Assembly (NCBI GenBank): GCA_029203165.1
Contig: CP119308.1
Span: forward strand, 1,364,001-1,428,000
DNA length: 64,000 bases
Direction of reading: 5' to 3'
Source of the DNA: Candidatus Microbacterium colombiense
GTDB lineage: Bacteria; Actinomycetota; Actinomycetes; Actinomycetales; Microbacteriaceae
Positions 26,990 through 35,085 of this stretch are shown piece after piece. The notes below the pieces were generated by a model, which saw only the letters and a program-made list of their open reading frames with translations, was not told where the DNA came from and searched no databases. The stretch's first letter is position 1; each line of letters begins with the position of its first letter. The position numbers and the translations under genes are program-made.

Positions 26990-27760
26990 TCAGCGTCCGC
27001 GGAACACCGGCTTGCGCTTCTCCTGGAAGGCGGCGAAGCCCTCGCGGTAGTCGTCCGTGTCGCACAGGGCGGCCTGGGCGGCGTTCTCTATCCCTACGGC
27101 ATCCCACAGCGCGAGGCGCTCGTCGCGGATGCGGGCGATGAGCTGCTTGCTCGCGAGGAACGCCGCGGTGGCTCCGCGGGCCGCGGCGGCTGCGGTTTCG
27201 GTCGTCGCCGAGACGACCTCGTCGTCGGGGAACACCCGCGAGAACAGCCCGGAGGTCACGGCCTCGGACCCGGTCATCAACCGTCCCGTGTAGATCAGGT
27301 CGAGCGTCTTGTGTGCGCCGAGCCGGTCGAGGAACAGGGCGTGCCCGCCCGAGTCGAGGGTCGCTCCGAGCGCGGCGAAGGGCGAACCGATCTTCGCGGA
27401 CTCCGCGACGTACACGACATCGGTCGCGATCAGCAGGCCGAGCCCGACGCCGAGGCATGCGCCGTGCGCCACCGCGAACGTGGGCGCGGGGAACCGTGCC
27501 ATGCGCTGGAGAAGCGGCGTCACGAGACCGCCGAGATAGCCGATCACGTCGTCGTCGCGCGGGTCGACGCCCGAGATGTCGCGCCCGGCGCAGAACGCCC
27601 GTCCTTCGCCGCGGAGTACCAGAGCCGTGACTCCGGCCGCCTCGGCCGCCTGATACGCGGCATCCAGCTCGCCGAGGGCCTGTTCGTCGAGCGCGTTCAT
27701 CTTCGCGGGCGCGTTCAGCACCACGGTCGCGACGTCGTCGGCGATGGTGAGGTCGATCAT
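26990..27760 (-). CDS. paaG: 1,2-Epoxyphenylacetyl-CoA isomerase (enoyl-CoA hydratase/isomerase family)
   Basis: A 256-residue crotonase-fold protein. The CoA-binding and oxyanion features are present (NALDEQALGELDAAYQ, GRAFCAGRDISG, AHGACLGVGLGLLIATD). Both catalytic glutamates of a hydratase are replaced (GVGLG and FAALGATLD), but an Asp is kept in ATLDSGGHA, the arrangement expected of the PaaG isomerase, which converts the ring epoxide into the oxepin-CoA. It is 13 bp downstream of paaE in the same operon. Its hydratase counterpart, with both glutamates, is at 42183-42944. Confidence 0.75.
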   Translation of the reverse strand: MIDLTIADDVATVVLNAPAKMNALDEQALGELDAAYQAAEAAGVTALVLRGEGRAFCAGRDISGVDPRDDDVIGYLGGLVTPLLQRMARFPAPTFAVAHGACLGVGLGLLIATDVVYVAESAKIGSPFAALGATLDSGGHALFLDRLGAHKTLDLIYTGRLMTGSEAVTSGLFSRVFPDDEVVSATTETAAAAARGATAAFLASKQLIARIRDERLALWDAVGIENAAQAALCDTDDYREGFAAFQEKRKPVFRGR

Positions 27761-27773
27761 CGGGGCCTCCGGG

Positions 27774-28937
27774 TCAGACGTCGTAGTCGACGACCACGCG
27801 GTCGCTGGTGGGGTGGGATTGGCAGGTGAGCACGAAGCCGCGCGCGAGTTCGTCGGGCTCCAGCGCGTAGTTCTCGGTCATCGTGACGCTGCCCGCCACG
27901 ACGCGCGCCCGGCAGGTGCCGCATACTCCGCCCGCGCAGGCGAACGGCGCATCCGGTCGCACGCGCAGTGCGGCGTTGAGCACCGACTCGTGCGCGTCCA
28001 CGGGACTCTCCACGGTCGAGGAGACACCGTCGAGCGTCACTTCGATGCGCACCGTCTTCTGCCCGGCGCGCACCTCGACCGGCCGTGCCGCGCGCGTGGG
28101 CTCCTCACCCGTCGTGAACAGTTCGAAGCGGATGTGCGAGCGGTCGACGCCGACATCGGCGAGCACCTCGCGGCACAGATCTACCAGGGCCAGCGGCCCG
28201 CACAGGAACCACTCGTCGACCGTCGTCGGGGGGATGAGCGCGGAGAGGATCAGACGAAGCTTCGCCTCGTCGATGCGCCCGGACAGCACCGGCGCGGCGC
28301 GCTGCTCTCGTGACAGCACGTGGTGCAGCACCAGACGGGTCGGGTAGCGATCCTTGAGGTCGGCGAGATCTTCCAGGAACATCACGTCGAGCGTCGCCCT
28401 GTTCGTGTAGAGCAGGGTGAACCGCGAGGTGTCCGACCGGGTCAGCACCGTGTGGGCGAGCGCCATCAGGGGGGTGATGCCGGAGCCAGCCGCGATGCCG
28501 ACCACGTGGCGATCGTCGAGGTCGTCCAGGCCCGATGTGAACGTGCCCTGCGGGCTCATCACATCGATCTCGAATCCGGCGTGGAGGCCCGTCTGCGCCC
28601 AGGTCGAGAAGAGGCCGCCTTCATCACGCTTGACCGCGACGCTGAGACTCGTGTCCGCTCCGTCGCCCCGGTGTTCGGGAGCGCGGCACAGCGAGTACGA
28701 CCGGCGCACCTCGACGCCGTCGAGAGTGGTGCGCAGGGCGACGTACTGTCCGGGAAGGTGGTCGTACTCGTCGGCGAGCGCGGCGGGCACGGTGAACGTC
28801 ACCTCGACCGCGTCGTCGGTGAGCGGCCGCACGTCAGACACAGCGAGGGTGTGGAACCGTGCGCGCGTGCGTGGAGTCGCGTCGCGAGAGGTCGGCGGAT
28901 GAGAAACGGATGCCGGGGCGGAGGTGAAGAGCGACAT
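27774..28937 (-). CDS. paaE: 1,2-Phenylacetyl-CoA epoxidase, reductase subunit
   Basis: A 387-residue reductase with the PaaE layout. The ferredoxin-NADP reductase half (about 25-275) has PGQYVALRTTLDGVEVRRSY (flavin-binding RxYS) and VGIAAGSGITPLMALAHTVL. The C-terminal plant-type 2Fe-2S ferredoxin (about 300-387) has the ligands in CAGGVCGTCRARV plus the distal Cys in VLTCQSHPTSD. It passes electrons from NADPH to the PaaA diiron site. The N-terminal ~25 residues are a Ser/Pro/Arg-rich extension. One base separates it from paaD. Confidence 0.93.
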   Translation of the reverse strand: MSLFTSAPASVSHPPTSRDATPRTRARFHTLAVSDVRPLTDDAVEVTFTVPAALADEYDHLPGQYVALRTTLDGVEVRRSYSLCRAPEHRGDGADTSLSVAVKRDEGGLFSTWAQTGLHAGFEIDVMSPQGTFTSGLDDLDDRHVVGIAAGSGITPLMALAHTVLTRSDTSRFTLLYTNRATLDVMFLEDLADLKDRYPTRLVLHHVLSREQRAAPVLSGRIDEAKLRLILSALIPPTTVDEWFLCGPLALVDLCREVLADVGVDRSHIRFELFTTGEEPTRAARPVEVRAGQKTVRIEVTLDGVSSTVESPVDAHESVLNAALRVRPDAPFACAGGVCGTCRARVVAGSVTMTENYALEPDELARGFVLTCQSHPTSDRVVVDYDV

Positions 28938-28938
28938 G

Positions 28939-29451
28939 TCAGTGCACCTTGAAGTGATCGAAGGGTTCGAGGCAGGCCCTGCATTCGAACAGCGACTTGC
29001 ACGACGTCGATCCGAAGCGCGAGACCTCGCGGGTGTCGAGCGATCCGCAGCGCGGGCAGCGCACGCTCAGCATCAGCCGGATCGGGCCGGTCGACACCGC
29101 GGCGCGACCCGAGGGCGGCGCGATGCCGTACGCGGCGAGCTTGGCCTTGCCGGCATCCGACATCCAGTCCGTGGTCCACGCGGGGGAGAGCACGAGGCGT
29201 ACGTCGACCTCGTCGTAACCGGCGGCGGTGAGGGCGAGGATGACGTCGTCGCGGATCGTGTCCATCGCCGGGCACCCGCTGTACGTCGGGGTGATGTCGA
29301 CCTGCACACGCGAGCCGTCGACCGCGACGGCCCGCAGCACGCCGAGATCCTCGATCGTGAGCACGGGCACCTCGGGATCGGGCACGGCCGCGGCGATGCG
29401 CCAGGCGTCCTGCGTCGGAGTCGTGTCGTGGGTGCGCATGGTGGTCACCAC
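28939..29451 (-). CDS. paaD: Phenylacetyl-CoA epoxidase assembly protein (MIP18 family)
   Basis: A 170-residue protein with an N-terminal MIP18/DUF59 domain (VPDPEVPVLTIEDLGVLRAV, ITPTYSGCPAMDTIRDDVIL) and a C-terminal zinc-ribbon-like tail with four cysteines (CPRCGS at about 130 and CKSLFECRAC near 150), the usual form of PaaD. It is thought to help insert or repair iron centres in the epoxidase. It overlaps the end of paaC by seven bases. Confidence 0.92.
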   Translation of the reverse strand: MVTTMRTHDTTPTQDAWRIAAAVPDPEVPVLTIEDLGVLRAVAVDGSRVQVDITPTYSGCPAMDTIRDDVILALTAAGYDEVDVRLVLSPAWTTDWMSDAGKAKLAAYGIAPPSGRAAVSTGPIRLMLSVRCPRCGSLDTREVSRFGSTSCKSLFECRACLEPFDHFKVH

Positions 29452-30269
29452 GTCGTGCCCGGATGCCGTCGCGCGAGCACCTGCATCTCGGCGAGGAGGT
29501 GGCCGAGCGGCGTGGCATGTGCGCCCCGACGTCCTCCCGCGGACGAGGCGGCGACCGCGGGCACCGACAGGTCGACCTCGGCGAAGACGGTGTCGACCAC
29601 GCGGTCGAATCCGCCCCGCAGCAGCGACGGTCGCACGGCGGCGTCACCCAGACGCTCGATCAGTTCGTCGTCGCGGAACAGCTCGTCGACGTACGGCCAG
29701 ACATCGGCGTTGGCGCGGATGATCCGGGCGCGCGACTCGTCGGTGCCGCCCGCCAGGCGCAGCATCCACTGCACGGCGTGATCGCGGTGGTAGTCGACCT
29801 CTTTGAGCGACTTCTCGGCGATCGCGGCGAACGTCTCGTCGCTGCTCGTCCGCAGGGCGGAGTAGAGCTCGAACATGTAGGTCGCGACCACGAACTGCCG
29901 CGCGATGGTCTGGGCGAAGTCGCCGTTCGGCTGCTGCACGATCCAGGCGCAACGGAACTCCGGCTCATCGCGGAAGAAGGCGAGGTCGTCTTCGCTGCGG
30001 CCGTCGAACGAGCCCGCGTAGTGCAGGAACGAGCGGGCGTGCCCGAGAAGGTCGAGGGCGATGTTGCCCAGCGCCACATCCTCCTCCAGCTCCGGGGCCC
30101 GAGAGATCCATTCGCCCAGCTGTTGAGAGAGGATCAGCGCGTCGTCGCCGAGGCGCAGCGCGTACTCGGCGATGTCTGCGGATGCGGCGACGGCGCCGAT
30201 GCCGGAGAGCTCCTGCGAGAGGTGGAGCTCATCGACCGAGACGTCGCCGTGGATGTCGTGCGCGCTCAC
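29445..30269 (-). CDS. paaC: 1,2-Phenylacetyl-CoA epoxidase, structural subunit
   Basis: The GTG at 30269, overlapping the paaB stop by four bases, gives 274 residues of normal PaaC length; the longer reading runs through paaB out of frame. It is a ferritin-like helical protein: EYALRLGDDALILSQQLGEW, LDLLGHARSFLHYAG, EVDYHRDHAVQWMLRLAGGT. PaaC pairs with PaaA and lacks a working diiron site of its own. The tail (GHLLAEMQVLARRHPGTTW) is the conserved PaaC end. Confidence 0.92.
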   Translation of the reverse strand: MSAHDIHGDVSVDELHLSQELSGIGAVAASADIAEYALRLGDDALILSQQLGEWISRAPELEEDVALGNIALDLLGHARSFLHYAGSFDGRSEDDLAFFRDEPEFRCAWIVQQPNGDFAQTIARQFVVATYMFELYSALRTSSDETFAAIAEKSLKEVDYHRDHAVQWMLRLAGGTDESRARIIRANADVWPYVDELFRDDELIERLGDAAVRPSLLRGGFDRVVDTVFAEVDLSVPAVAASSAGGRRGAHATPLGHLLAEMQVLARRHPGTTW

Positions 30270-30571
30270 AGGTGCGGCACCCCCTCGGACGCCGTGTAAT
30301 AGACGGCGTGACGGTAGTTCTTCCCCGCCGGGCTCTCGAAATACGCCCCCTTCGCATCCGGATCGCTCGTGGTGACGGCATCCGCCGGGACGACCCAGAT
30401 CGAGACGCCCTCGCCGCGGCGGGTGTAGAGGTCGCGGGCGTTGCGGATCGCCATCTCGGCATCCGGCGCATGCAGGGAGCCCGTGTGCACGTGGCTCAGG
30501 CCACGGTTCGCACGCACGAACACCTCCCACAACGGCCAGGGCTCGTGCTCGTCAGCACCGGGGGTCGCCAT
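30266..30571 (-). CDS. paaB: 1,2-Phenylacetyl-CoA epoxidase subunit PaaB
   Basis: The ATG at 30571 shares one base with the paaA stop (TGATG) and gives 101 residues; a GTG one codon upstream is also possible. The sequence WPLWEVFVRANRGLSHVHTG and HAPDAEMAIRNARDLYTRRG is the PaaB signature, ending KNYRHAVYYTASEGVPHL. PaaB bridges two PaaAC dimers in the epoxidase complex. Confidence 0.93.
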   Translation of the reverse strand: MATPGADEHEPWPLWEVFVRANRGLSHVHTGSLHAPDAEMAIRNARDLYTRRGEGVSIWVVPADAVTTSDPDAKGAYFESPAGKNYRHAVYYTASEGVPHL

Positions 30572-31551
30572 CACGCCACCGCCTTCGTCTTCTGTGCCTG
30601 CTTGCGGGCGTACTCGGCGGCGGCCTCGCGCACCCAGGCGCCCTCTGCGTGGGCGGTGCGGCGACGCTCCAGTCGTTCGGCGTTGCAGGGACCGTTGCCC
30701 CGCAGCACCTCGAAGAACTCGTCCCAGTCGATCTCGCCGATCGCGTACTGACCGGTCTCCTCGTCGAAGCGCAGATCGGGGTCGGGCAGCGTGACGCCGA
30801 GGATCTCCGCCTGGGGCACGAGCATCCCGACGAAACGCTGGCGCAGGTCGTCATTCGAGAAGCGCTTGATCTTCCACTTCATCGACTGCGCGGAGTTCGG
30901 CGACTGCTCATCCGGCGGCCCGAACATCGCCAGGCTCGGCCAGTACCAGCGGTTCACGGCATCCTGCGCCATCTGCCGCTGCTCCTCGGAGCCCTGCATG
31001 AGGCTGAGCAGGATCTCGAACCCCTGGCGCTGGTGGAACGACTCCTCTTTGCACACCCGCACCATCGCGCGGCCGTACGGTCCGTAGGACGCGCGGCACA
31101 GCGGCACCTGGTTGACGATCGCGGCACCGTCGACGAGCCAGCCGATCGCCCCCATGTCGGCCCAGGTGGGGGTGGGGTAGTTGAAGATCGAGGAGTACTT
31201 GGCCTTGCCGGTGATGAGCTGGTCCATCATCTCGTCGCGCGTGATCCCGAGCGTCTGCGCAGCGGAGTAGAGGTAGAGCCCGTGGCCGGCCTCGTCCTGC
31301 ACCTTCGCCATCAGGCTCGCCTTGCGCTTGAGGCTCGGAGCCCGCGTGATCCAGTTGCCCTCCGGCTGCATGCCGATGATCTCGGAGTGCGCGTGCTGGG
31401 AGATCTGCCGGATCAGCGTCTTGCGGTACGCCTCGGGCATCCAGTCGCGGGGCTCGATGCGCTGCTCGTTCGCGATGAGCTCGTCGAACAGGCGCTCGTC
31501 GTCGGAGATCTCGCTCGGGATGAGGCTGAGGTCTGCGGGGCTTGTCATCAT
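30571..31551 (-). CDS. paaA: 1,2-Phenylacetyl-CoA epoxidase, catalytic subunit
   Basis: A 326-residue diiron oxygenase subunit. Landmarks are EWMPEAYRKTLIRQISQHAH-type sequence near residue 38 (here RDWMPEAYRKTLIRQISQHA), the metal-ligand segment SEIIGMQPEGNW, KVQDEAGHGLYLYSAAQTLG, and CKEESFHQRQGFEILLSL with the second E-x-x-H pair. It inserts an oxygen atom into the ring of phenylacetyl-CoA. Two ATGs at 31551 and 31548 follow GAGGAG; either may be used. It is the first gene of paaABCDE-paaG. The TetR-type operator at 31573-31594 sits directly upstream. Confidence 0.95.
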   Translation of the reverse strand: MMTSPADLSLIPSEISDDERLFDELIANEQRIEPRDWMPEAYRKTLIRQISQHAHSEIIGMQPEGNWITRAPSLKRKASLMAKVQDEAGHGLYLYSAAQTLGITRDEMMDQLITGKAKYSSIFNYPTPTWADMGAIGWLVDGAAIVNQVPLCRASYGPYGRAMVRVCKEESFHQRQGFEILLSLMQGSEEQRQMAQDAVNRWYWPSLAMFGPPDEQSPNSAQSMKWKIKRFSNDDLRQRFVGMLVPQAEILGVTLPDPDLRFDEETGQYAIGEIDWDEFFEVLRGNGPCNAERLERRRTAHAEGAWVREAAAEYARKQAQKTKAVA

Positions 31552-31572
31552 CGACTCCTCGGTATCCGGTCT

Positions 31573-31594
31573 TTACTGACCGTTCGTTGGGTAA
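31573..31594. promoter_or_regulatory. PaaR (TetR-type) operator upstream of paaA
   Basis: An imperfect 22-bp palindrome with outer arms TTAC/GTAA and core GACCGTTCGTT, 21 bp before the paaA start. It matches 16 of 22 positions of the sequence at 44162-44183 in front of paaJ, including GACCG-N-TCGTT. Shared use by the TetR protein encoded at 44250 is the inference. Confidence 0.65.
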
Positions 31595-31632
31595 TTCTGA
31601 CATGACGATGCGCGACATGCAAGACGGGTCGG

Positions 31633-32052
31633 TCAGCGCGAGCGGGAGACCAGTTCGAGCAGCGCCCTGCCGTACGCCTCGGAGGGGTCGGGATGCTCGA
31701 ACGTCAGCGTCTCGCCGGCGAGTTCGATCTCGACGAGGAAGGCGTCCGTGAGTCGAGCCAGGCGACGGAAGGTGCCGCGCAGAAGCTCACGGAGCTGATC
31801 TTCGCGAGGCAACCAGACGGCGTCCGCAAGGGTGACCGCGTCGAGGGCCCACTCGGTCGTGCCGTTGAACGCCAGATCGATGCCGCTGGGGGTCTGACGT
31901 GCTTCGATGGTCATCCCGCTCACCGTGAAGACGTCGGCCTCAGCCTCGAGCTCGATCTCTTCCGGCAGGTCGAGCTGGAACCGATCGCCGTCGGCCGGAT
32001 GCCACACGAGGCCCGCATCACGCAGGGCGACGGCGAGTTCTCGGGTGATCAC
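31633..32052 (-). CDS. Conserved hypothetical protein
   Basis: The GTG at 32052 gives 139 residues; the frame is open further upstream but that part is proline-rich repeat translation and not protein-like. The sequence VITRELAVALRDAGLVWHPA, then DRFQLDLP and VSGMTIEARQTPSGIDLAFNGTT, looks like a small alpha/beta fold widespread in actinobacteria. Homologues are sometimes labelled as a pilus-assembly CpaE protein, but no ATPase motif exists here, so that name is not used. It is 19 bp after the paaA operator and transcribed in the same direction as paaA but upstream of the helicase gene. Function unknown. The ribosome site is weak or too close (GGAGG two bases before GTG). Confidence 0.65.
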   Translation of the reverse strand: MITRELAVALRDAGLVWHPADGDRFQLDLPEEIELEAEADVFTVSGMTIEARQTPSGIDLAFNGTTEWALDAVTLADAVWLPREDQLRELLRGTFRRLARLTDAFLVEIELAGETLTFEHPDPSEAYGRALLELVSRSR

Positions 32053-32096
32053 CCCTCCACGGTAGACGACGGGATGCAGGTGTCGGGCGGGTGGCC

Positions 32097-32132
32097 ATGC
32101 CGGTGGGGTGGGGCATGTCGGTGGGGTGGGGC
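32097..32132. repeat. Two tandem 18-bp units in the divergent gap before the helicase gene
   Basis: The 18-bp unit ATGCCGGTGGGGTGGGGC is followed directly by a copy with one change (ATGTCGGTGGGGTGGGGC). It lies just before the helicase start at 32144 and 45 bp from the start of the 31633-32052 gene. Each unit carries ATG and the frames run into the helicase reading frame, so it obscures the true start. Confidence 0.7.
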
Positions 32133-32143
32133 AGAGTGGTGTC

Positions 32144-34297
32144 ATGGTCTCCTCCGCTCCGTCCGATGCCCATGAGGCCGATATCCGTGAGGCCGCGCTC
32201 GCCGCGTTGCGCGAACTCGTCGGGCGCCCCGATGCCGATTTCCACGACGGGCAGTACGAGGCGATCGAAGCGCTGGTCGCCGATCGGCGCCGAGCGCTCG
32301 TCGTGCAACGCACCGGATGGGGCAAGTCGGCGGTGTACTTCGTCGCCACCCTGCTGCTGAGGCGGCAGGGCGCGGGACCGACCGTGCTGGTCTCGCCGTT
32401 GCTCGCGCTCATGCGCGACCAGATCTCCGCGGCCGAACGCGCCGGCGTGCGTGCGGTGGCGATCAACTCCACGAACGCTCACGAGTGGAGCGATGTGCTG
32501 GCACGCCTCGACCGCGATGAGGTCGACGTGCTGCTCGTCTCTCCCGAGCGTCTGAACAATCCATCCTTCCGTGAGGAGCAGCTGCCGGCGCTCGTGGGCC
32601 GCATCGGCATGCTGGTCGTCGACGAGGCGCACTGCATCAGCGACTGGGGGCACGACTTCCGCCCCGACTACCGGCGACTGCGCGACCTCATCGCCCAGAT
32701 GCCGGCCGATGTGCCGGTGCTCGCGACCACGGCCACCGCGAACAGTCGGGTCGTGGCCGACGTCGCGGAACAGCTCGGCAGCCTGCACGGTTCCGACCGT
32801 CCGCAAGCCGGTGGTGCGGGAGCGGCGGATGTGCTCACGATCCGTGGCCCGTTGGCCCGCACCTCGCTGCGTCTCGGTGTGCTGCGGCTGCGCGACTCGG
32901 CGAGCAGGCTCGCCTGGCTGCTCAGCCACATCGATGATCTGCCGGGCTCGGGCATCATCTACACACTCACCGTCGCGGCCGCCGTCGACACCGCCCGGCT
33001 GTTGCGTGAGCACGGTCACGATGTGCGTGCGTACACGGGCCAGACCGACACCGACGAGCGTGCCGAGTCGGAGGGGATGCTGAAACGCAACGAGGTCAAG
33101 GCGCTCGTCGCGACCAGCGCCCTGGGTATGGGGTTCGACAAGCCCGATCTCGGGTTCGTGCTGCATCTGGGAGCACCGTCGTCTCCGGTCGCGTACTACC
33201 AGCAGGTCGGCCGCGCGGGCCGTGCCAGCGAGAGCGCCGACGTGCTGCTGCTCCCCGGCGTGGAGGACCGCGACATCTGGCACTACTTCGCGACCGCGTC
33301 GATGCCTGATCGGGAGCGTGCCGAGCGGGTGATCTCGGCACTCGGCGACGCACCGATCTCCACGCCGGCACTCGAGGCGATGGTCGACATCCGCCGCACC
33401 CCGCTCGAGCTGCTGCTGAAGGTGCTCGATGTCGACGGCGCCGTGCGTCGGGTGCAGGGCGGTTGGGTCGCGACCGGCGAGCCCTGGGTCTACGACGCCG
33501 AGCGGTACGAGCGCATCGCGGCCGAGCGCGTCGCCGAGCAGCAGCACATGCTCGACTACGAGCAGACCGAGGGCTGCCGGATGGAGTTCCTGCAGCGCTC
33601 CCTCGACGACGAGACCGCGGCGCCGTGTGGTCGATGCGACAACTGCGCCGGCGGTTGGTTCCCCCGGGAGATCGGCGCGGCCGCGACGACCCAGGCGTCG
33701 GAGTCGCTCGACCGGGTCGGTGTGCCGATCGAGCCGCGTCGCGCCTGGCCGACCGGCGCCGATCGGCTCGAGGTGCCGGTGCGGGGCCGCATCGCGCCGG
33801 ATGAGCAGGCGGGGGAGGGCAGAGCGCTCGCCCGCCTCACAGACCTCGGGTGGGGAGGTGCGCTGCGGGAGATCTTCGCCGCCGGCGCCCCGGACGCCCC
33901 GGTGTCGCCGCAGCTGCTCGCCGCCTGCGTGCGCGTGCTCGCGGGGTGGACGTGGGATCAGCGTCCCGTTGCGGTGATCGCGATGCCGTCGCGGTCACAT
34001 CCGCAGCTCGTCGACTCCCTCGCCCGCGGACTCGCCGAGGTCGGGCGTCTGCCCTACCTCGGCGCGCTCGCCTCCGTAGGCGGCGGCCCGAGCGGTCAGC
34101 CGGGCGGCAACAGTGTCTTCCGACTCGCCGGCCTGTGGGATCGGCTGAGCGCCGAGCACCTCGACGTCCCGGCTGGACCTGTACTGCTCATCGATGACCT
34201 GGTCGACAGCCGCTGGACCATGACCATCGCCGCCCGCACGCTCCGACGCGCCGGAGCAAGCGAGGTGCTGCCGTTCACGCTCGCTCTGCGCGGCTGA
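32144..34297 (+). CDS. recQ: RecQ-family DNA helicase with C-terminal phosphoribosyltransferase-like motif
   Basis: The ATG at 32144 gives 717 residues; starts inside the upstream tandem repeat are possible. Helicase motifs are complete: I RTGWGKS (56-62), Ia VLVSPLLALMRDQ, II VVDEAHCISDWGHDF (158-172), III ATTATAN, IV-VI including ATSALGMGFDKPDLGFV and YYQQVGRAGR. A RecQ zinc-binding set follows (CRMEFLQRSL ... APCGRCDNCAGGW). The C-terminal ~180 residues differ from E. coli RecQ: no HRDC domain is apparent, and the end reads PVLLIDDLVDSRWTMTIAAR, the PRPP-loop pattern of type I phosphoribosyltransferases. It overlaps the convergent hydrolase gene by 23 bp. Confidence 0.88.
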   Translation: MVSSAPSDAHEADIREAALAALRELVGRPDADFHDGQYEAIEALVADRRRALVVQRTGWGKSAVYFVATLLLRRQGAGPTVLVSPLLALMRDQISAAERAGVRAVAINSTNAHEWSDVLARLDRDEVDVLLVSPERLNNPSFREEQLPALVGRIGMLVVDEAHCISDWGHDFRPDYRRLRDLIAQMPADVPVLATTATANSRVVADVAEQLGSLHGSDRPQAGGAGAADVLTIRGPLARTSLRLGVLRLRDSASRLAWLLSHIDDLPGSGIIYTLTVAAAVDTARLLREHGHDVRAYTGQTDTDERAESEGMLKRNEVKALVATSALGMGFDKPDLGFVLHLGAPSSPVAYYQQVGRAGRASESADVLLLPGVEDRDIWHYFATASMPDRERAERVISALGDAPISTPALEAMVDIRRTPLELLLKVLDVDGAVRRVQGGWVATGEPWVYDAERYERIAAERVAEQQHMLDYEQTEGCRMEFLQRSLDDETAAPCGRCDNCAGGWFPREIGAAATTQASESLDRVGVPIEPRRAWPTGADRLEVPVRGRIAPDEQAGEGRALARLTDLGWGGALREIFAAGAPDAPVSPQLLAACVRVLAGWTWDQRPVAVIAMPSRSHPQLVDSLARGLAEVGRLPYLGALASVGGGPSGQPGGNSVFRLAGLWDRLSAEHLDVPAGPVLLIDDLVDSRWTMTIAARTLRRAGASEVLPFTLALRG

Positions 34298-35021
34298 CGC
34301 CGGCCGCGGCGGCCAGGGTCGCGGCGAGATCTGCGGGGCGGCTCCACATCGGCCAGTGCCCTGTCGGCAGGTCGATGAGTTCGAGGTCGCGGAGGGCGGC
34401 GACTTCCGCCATCATCGGGTGCCCTGACTGAGCCATCTGCATCACCACGGCGGAGGGATAGGAGCAGGCGATGATCGTCGTGGGGACGTCACGGCGTGCG
34501 TCGTTCTGCAATCGGACCGGGGTGCGCATCACGGGCGCGGGCATCGGCACAGCACGCTGGCGGAAACGTTCGAGTGCGCGCTCGCTCAGCCCTTCGAGAC
34601 TTGCGTCGAGCTGCGCGAACGGCGGGAGTGCGACCTCGTGCACCTCGAGGGCCAGCGACGCGTCGAAAGCGGAGCCGTCGGAGGTCGGACCGCTGTCGAC
34701 GTAGACGACGCGGTCGACCAGCGTGGGGTCCTGATCGAGCAGCACGGAGGCGGCGAAGCCCGCGCCGCTGTGGACGACGAGGATGACGGTCGACGCGTCG
34801 GCACGAGCGGTGGTCACCGCTGCCCGGAGCGAGTCCGCCTGGTCGGCCGGCGTGCGTTCGGTGCGCTGGATGTCGTCAAGATCGAGACCGGACAGGGTCA
34901 CCGGGAAGGCCAGGTGGCCGCGATCGCTGAGGTGGGATGCGACGTCGTCCCATGCCCATGCGCCGAGCCAGTGGCCGGGGGCGAGAACGAAGGCGGTGTC
35001 GGTCGGTGTGTTCTTCTTCAT
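34275..35021 (-). CDS. Alpha/beta hydrolase
   Basis: A 248-residue single-domain hydrolase. The oxyanion loop is APGHWLGAWAWDDVASHL, the nucleophile elbow is VILVVHSGAGFAAS (Ser near residue 93), an acid is expected in the IIACSYPSAVVMQM region, and the catalytic His is in LIDLPTGHWPMWSRP near the end. This pattern is like the esterase/methyl-ketone hydrolase-type EstC group. It is divergent from the WYL regulator (64-bp gap) which probably controls it. Substrate unknown. Confidence 0.82.
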   Translation of the reverse strand: MKKNTPTDTAFVLAPGHWLGAWAWDDVASHLSDRGHLAFPVTLSGLDLDDIQRTERTPADQADSLRAAVTTARADASTVILVVHSGAGFAASVLLDQDPTLVDRVVYVDSGPTSDGSAFDASLALEVHEVALPPFAQLDASLEGLSERALERFRQRAVPMPAPVMRTPVRLQNDARRDVPTTIIACSYPSAVVMQMAQSGHPMMAEVAALRDLELIDLPTGHWPMWSRPADLAATLAAAAGVSRAERA

Positions 35022-35056
35022 ACGTCCACCCTCCGTCAGACCCGGGGCAACGGCAT

Positions 35057-35085
35057 GTCACTATTCTCGTCACTAATATGAAGAG
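35057..35085 (+). promoter_or_regulatory. Leaderless-type promoter and direct repeat before the WYL regulator
   Basis: TAATAT (35074-35079) ends six bases before the ATG at 35086, the spacing expected when transcription starts at the initiation codon. The heptamer GTCACTA occurs twice, at 35057-35063 and 35069-35075, 12 bp apart, in the same gap. The repeat could be a regulator half-site pair for autoregulation; this is inference. Confidence 0.5.

Noticed and set aside
31633..32052. Pilus-assembly CpaE identity for the small protein
   Set aside because: No P-loop or MinD-like motif and too short; the label would be inherited misannotation.
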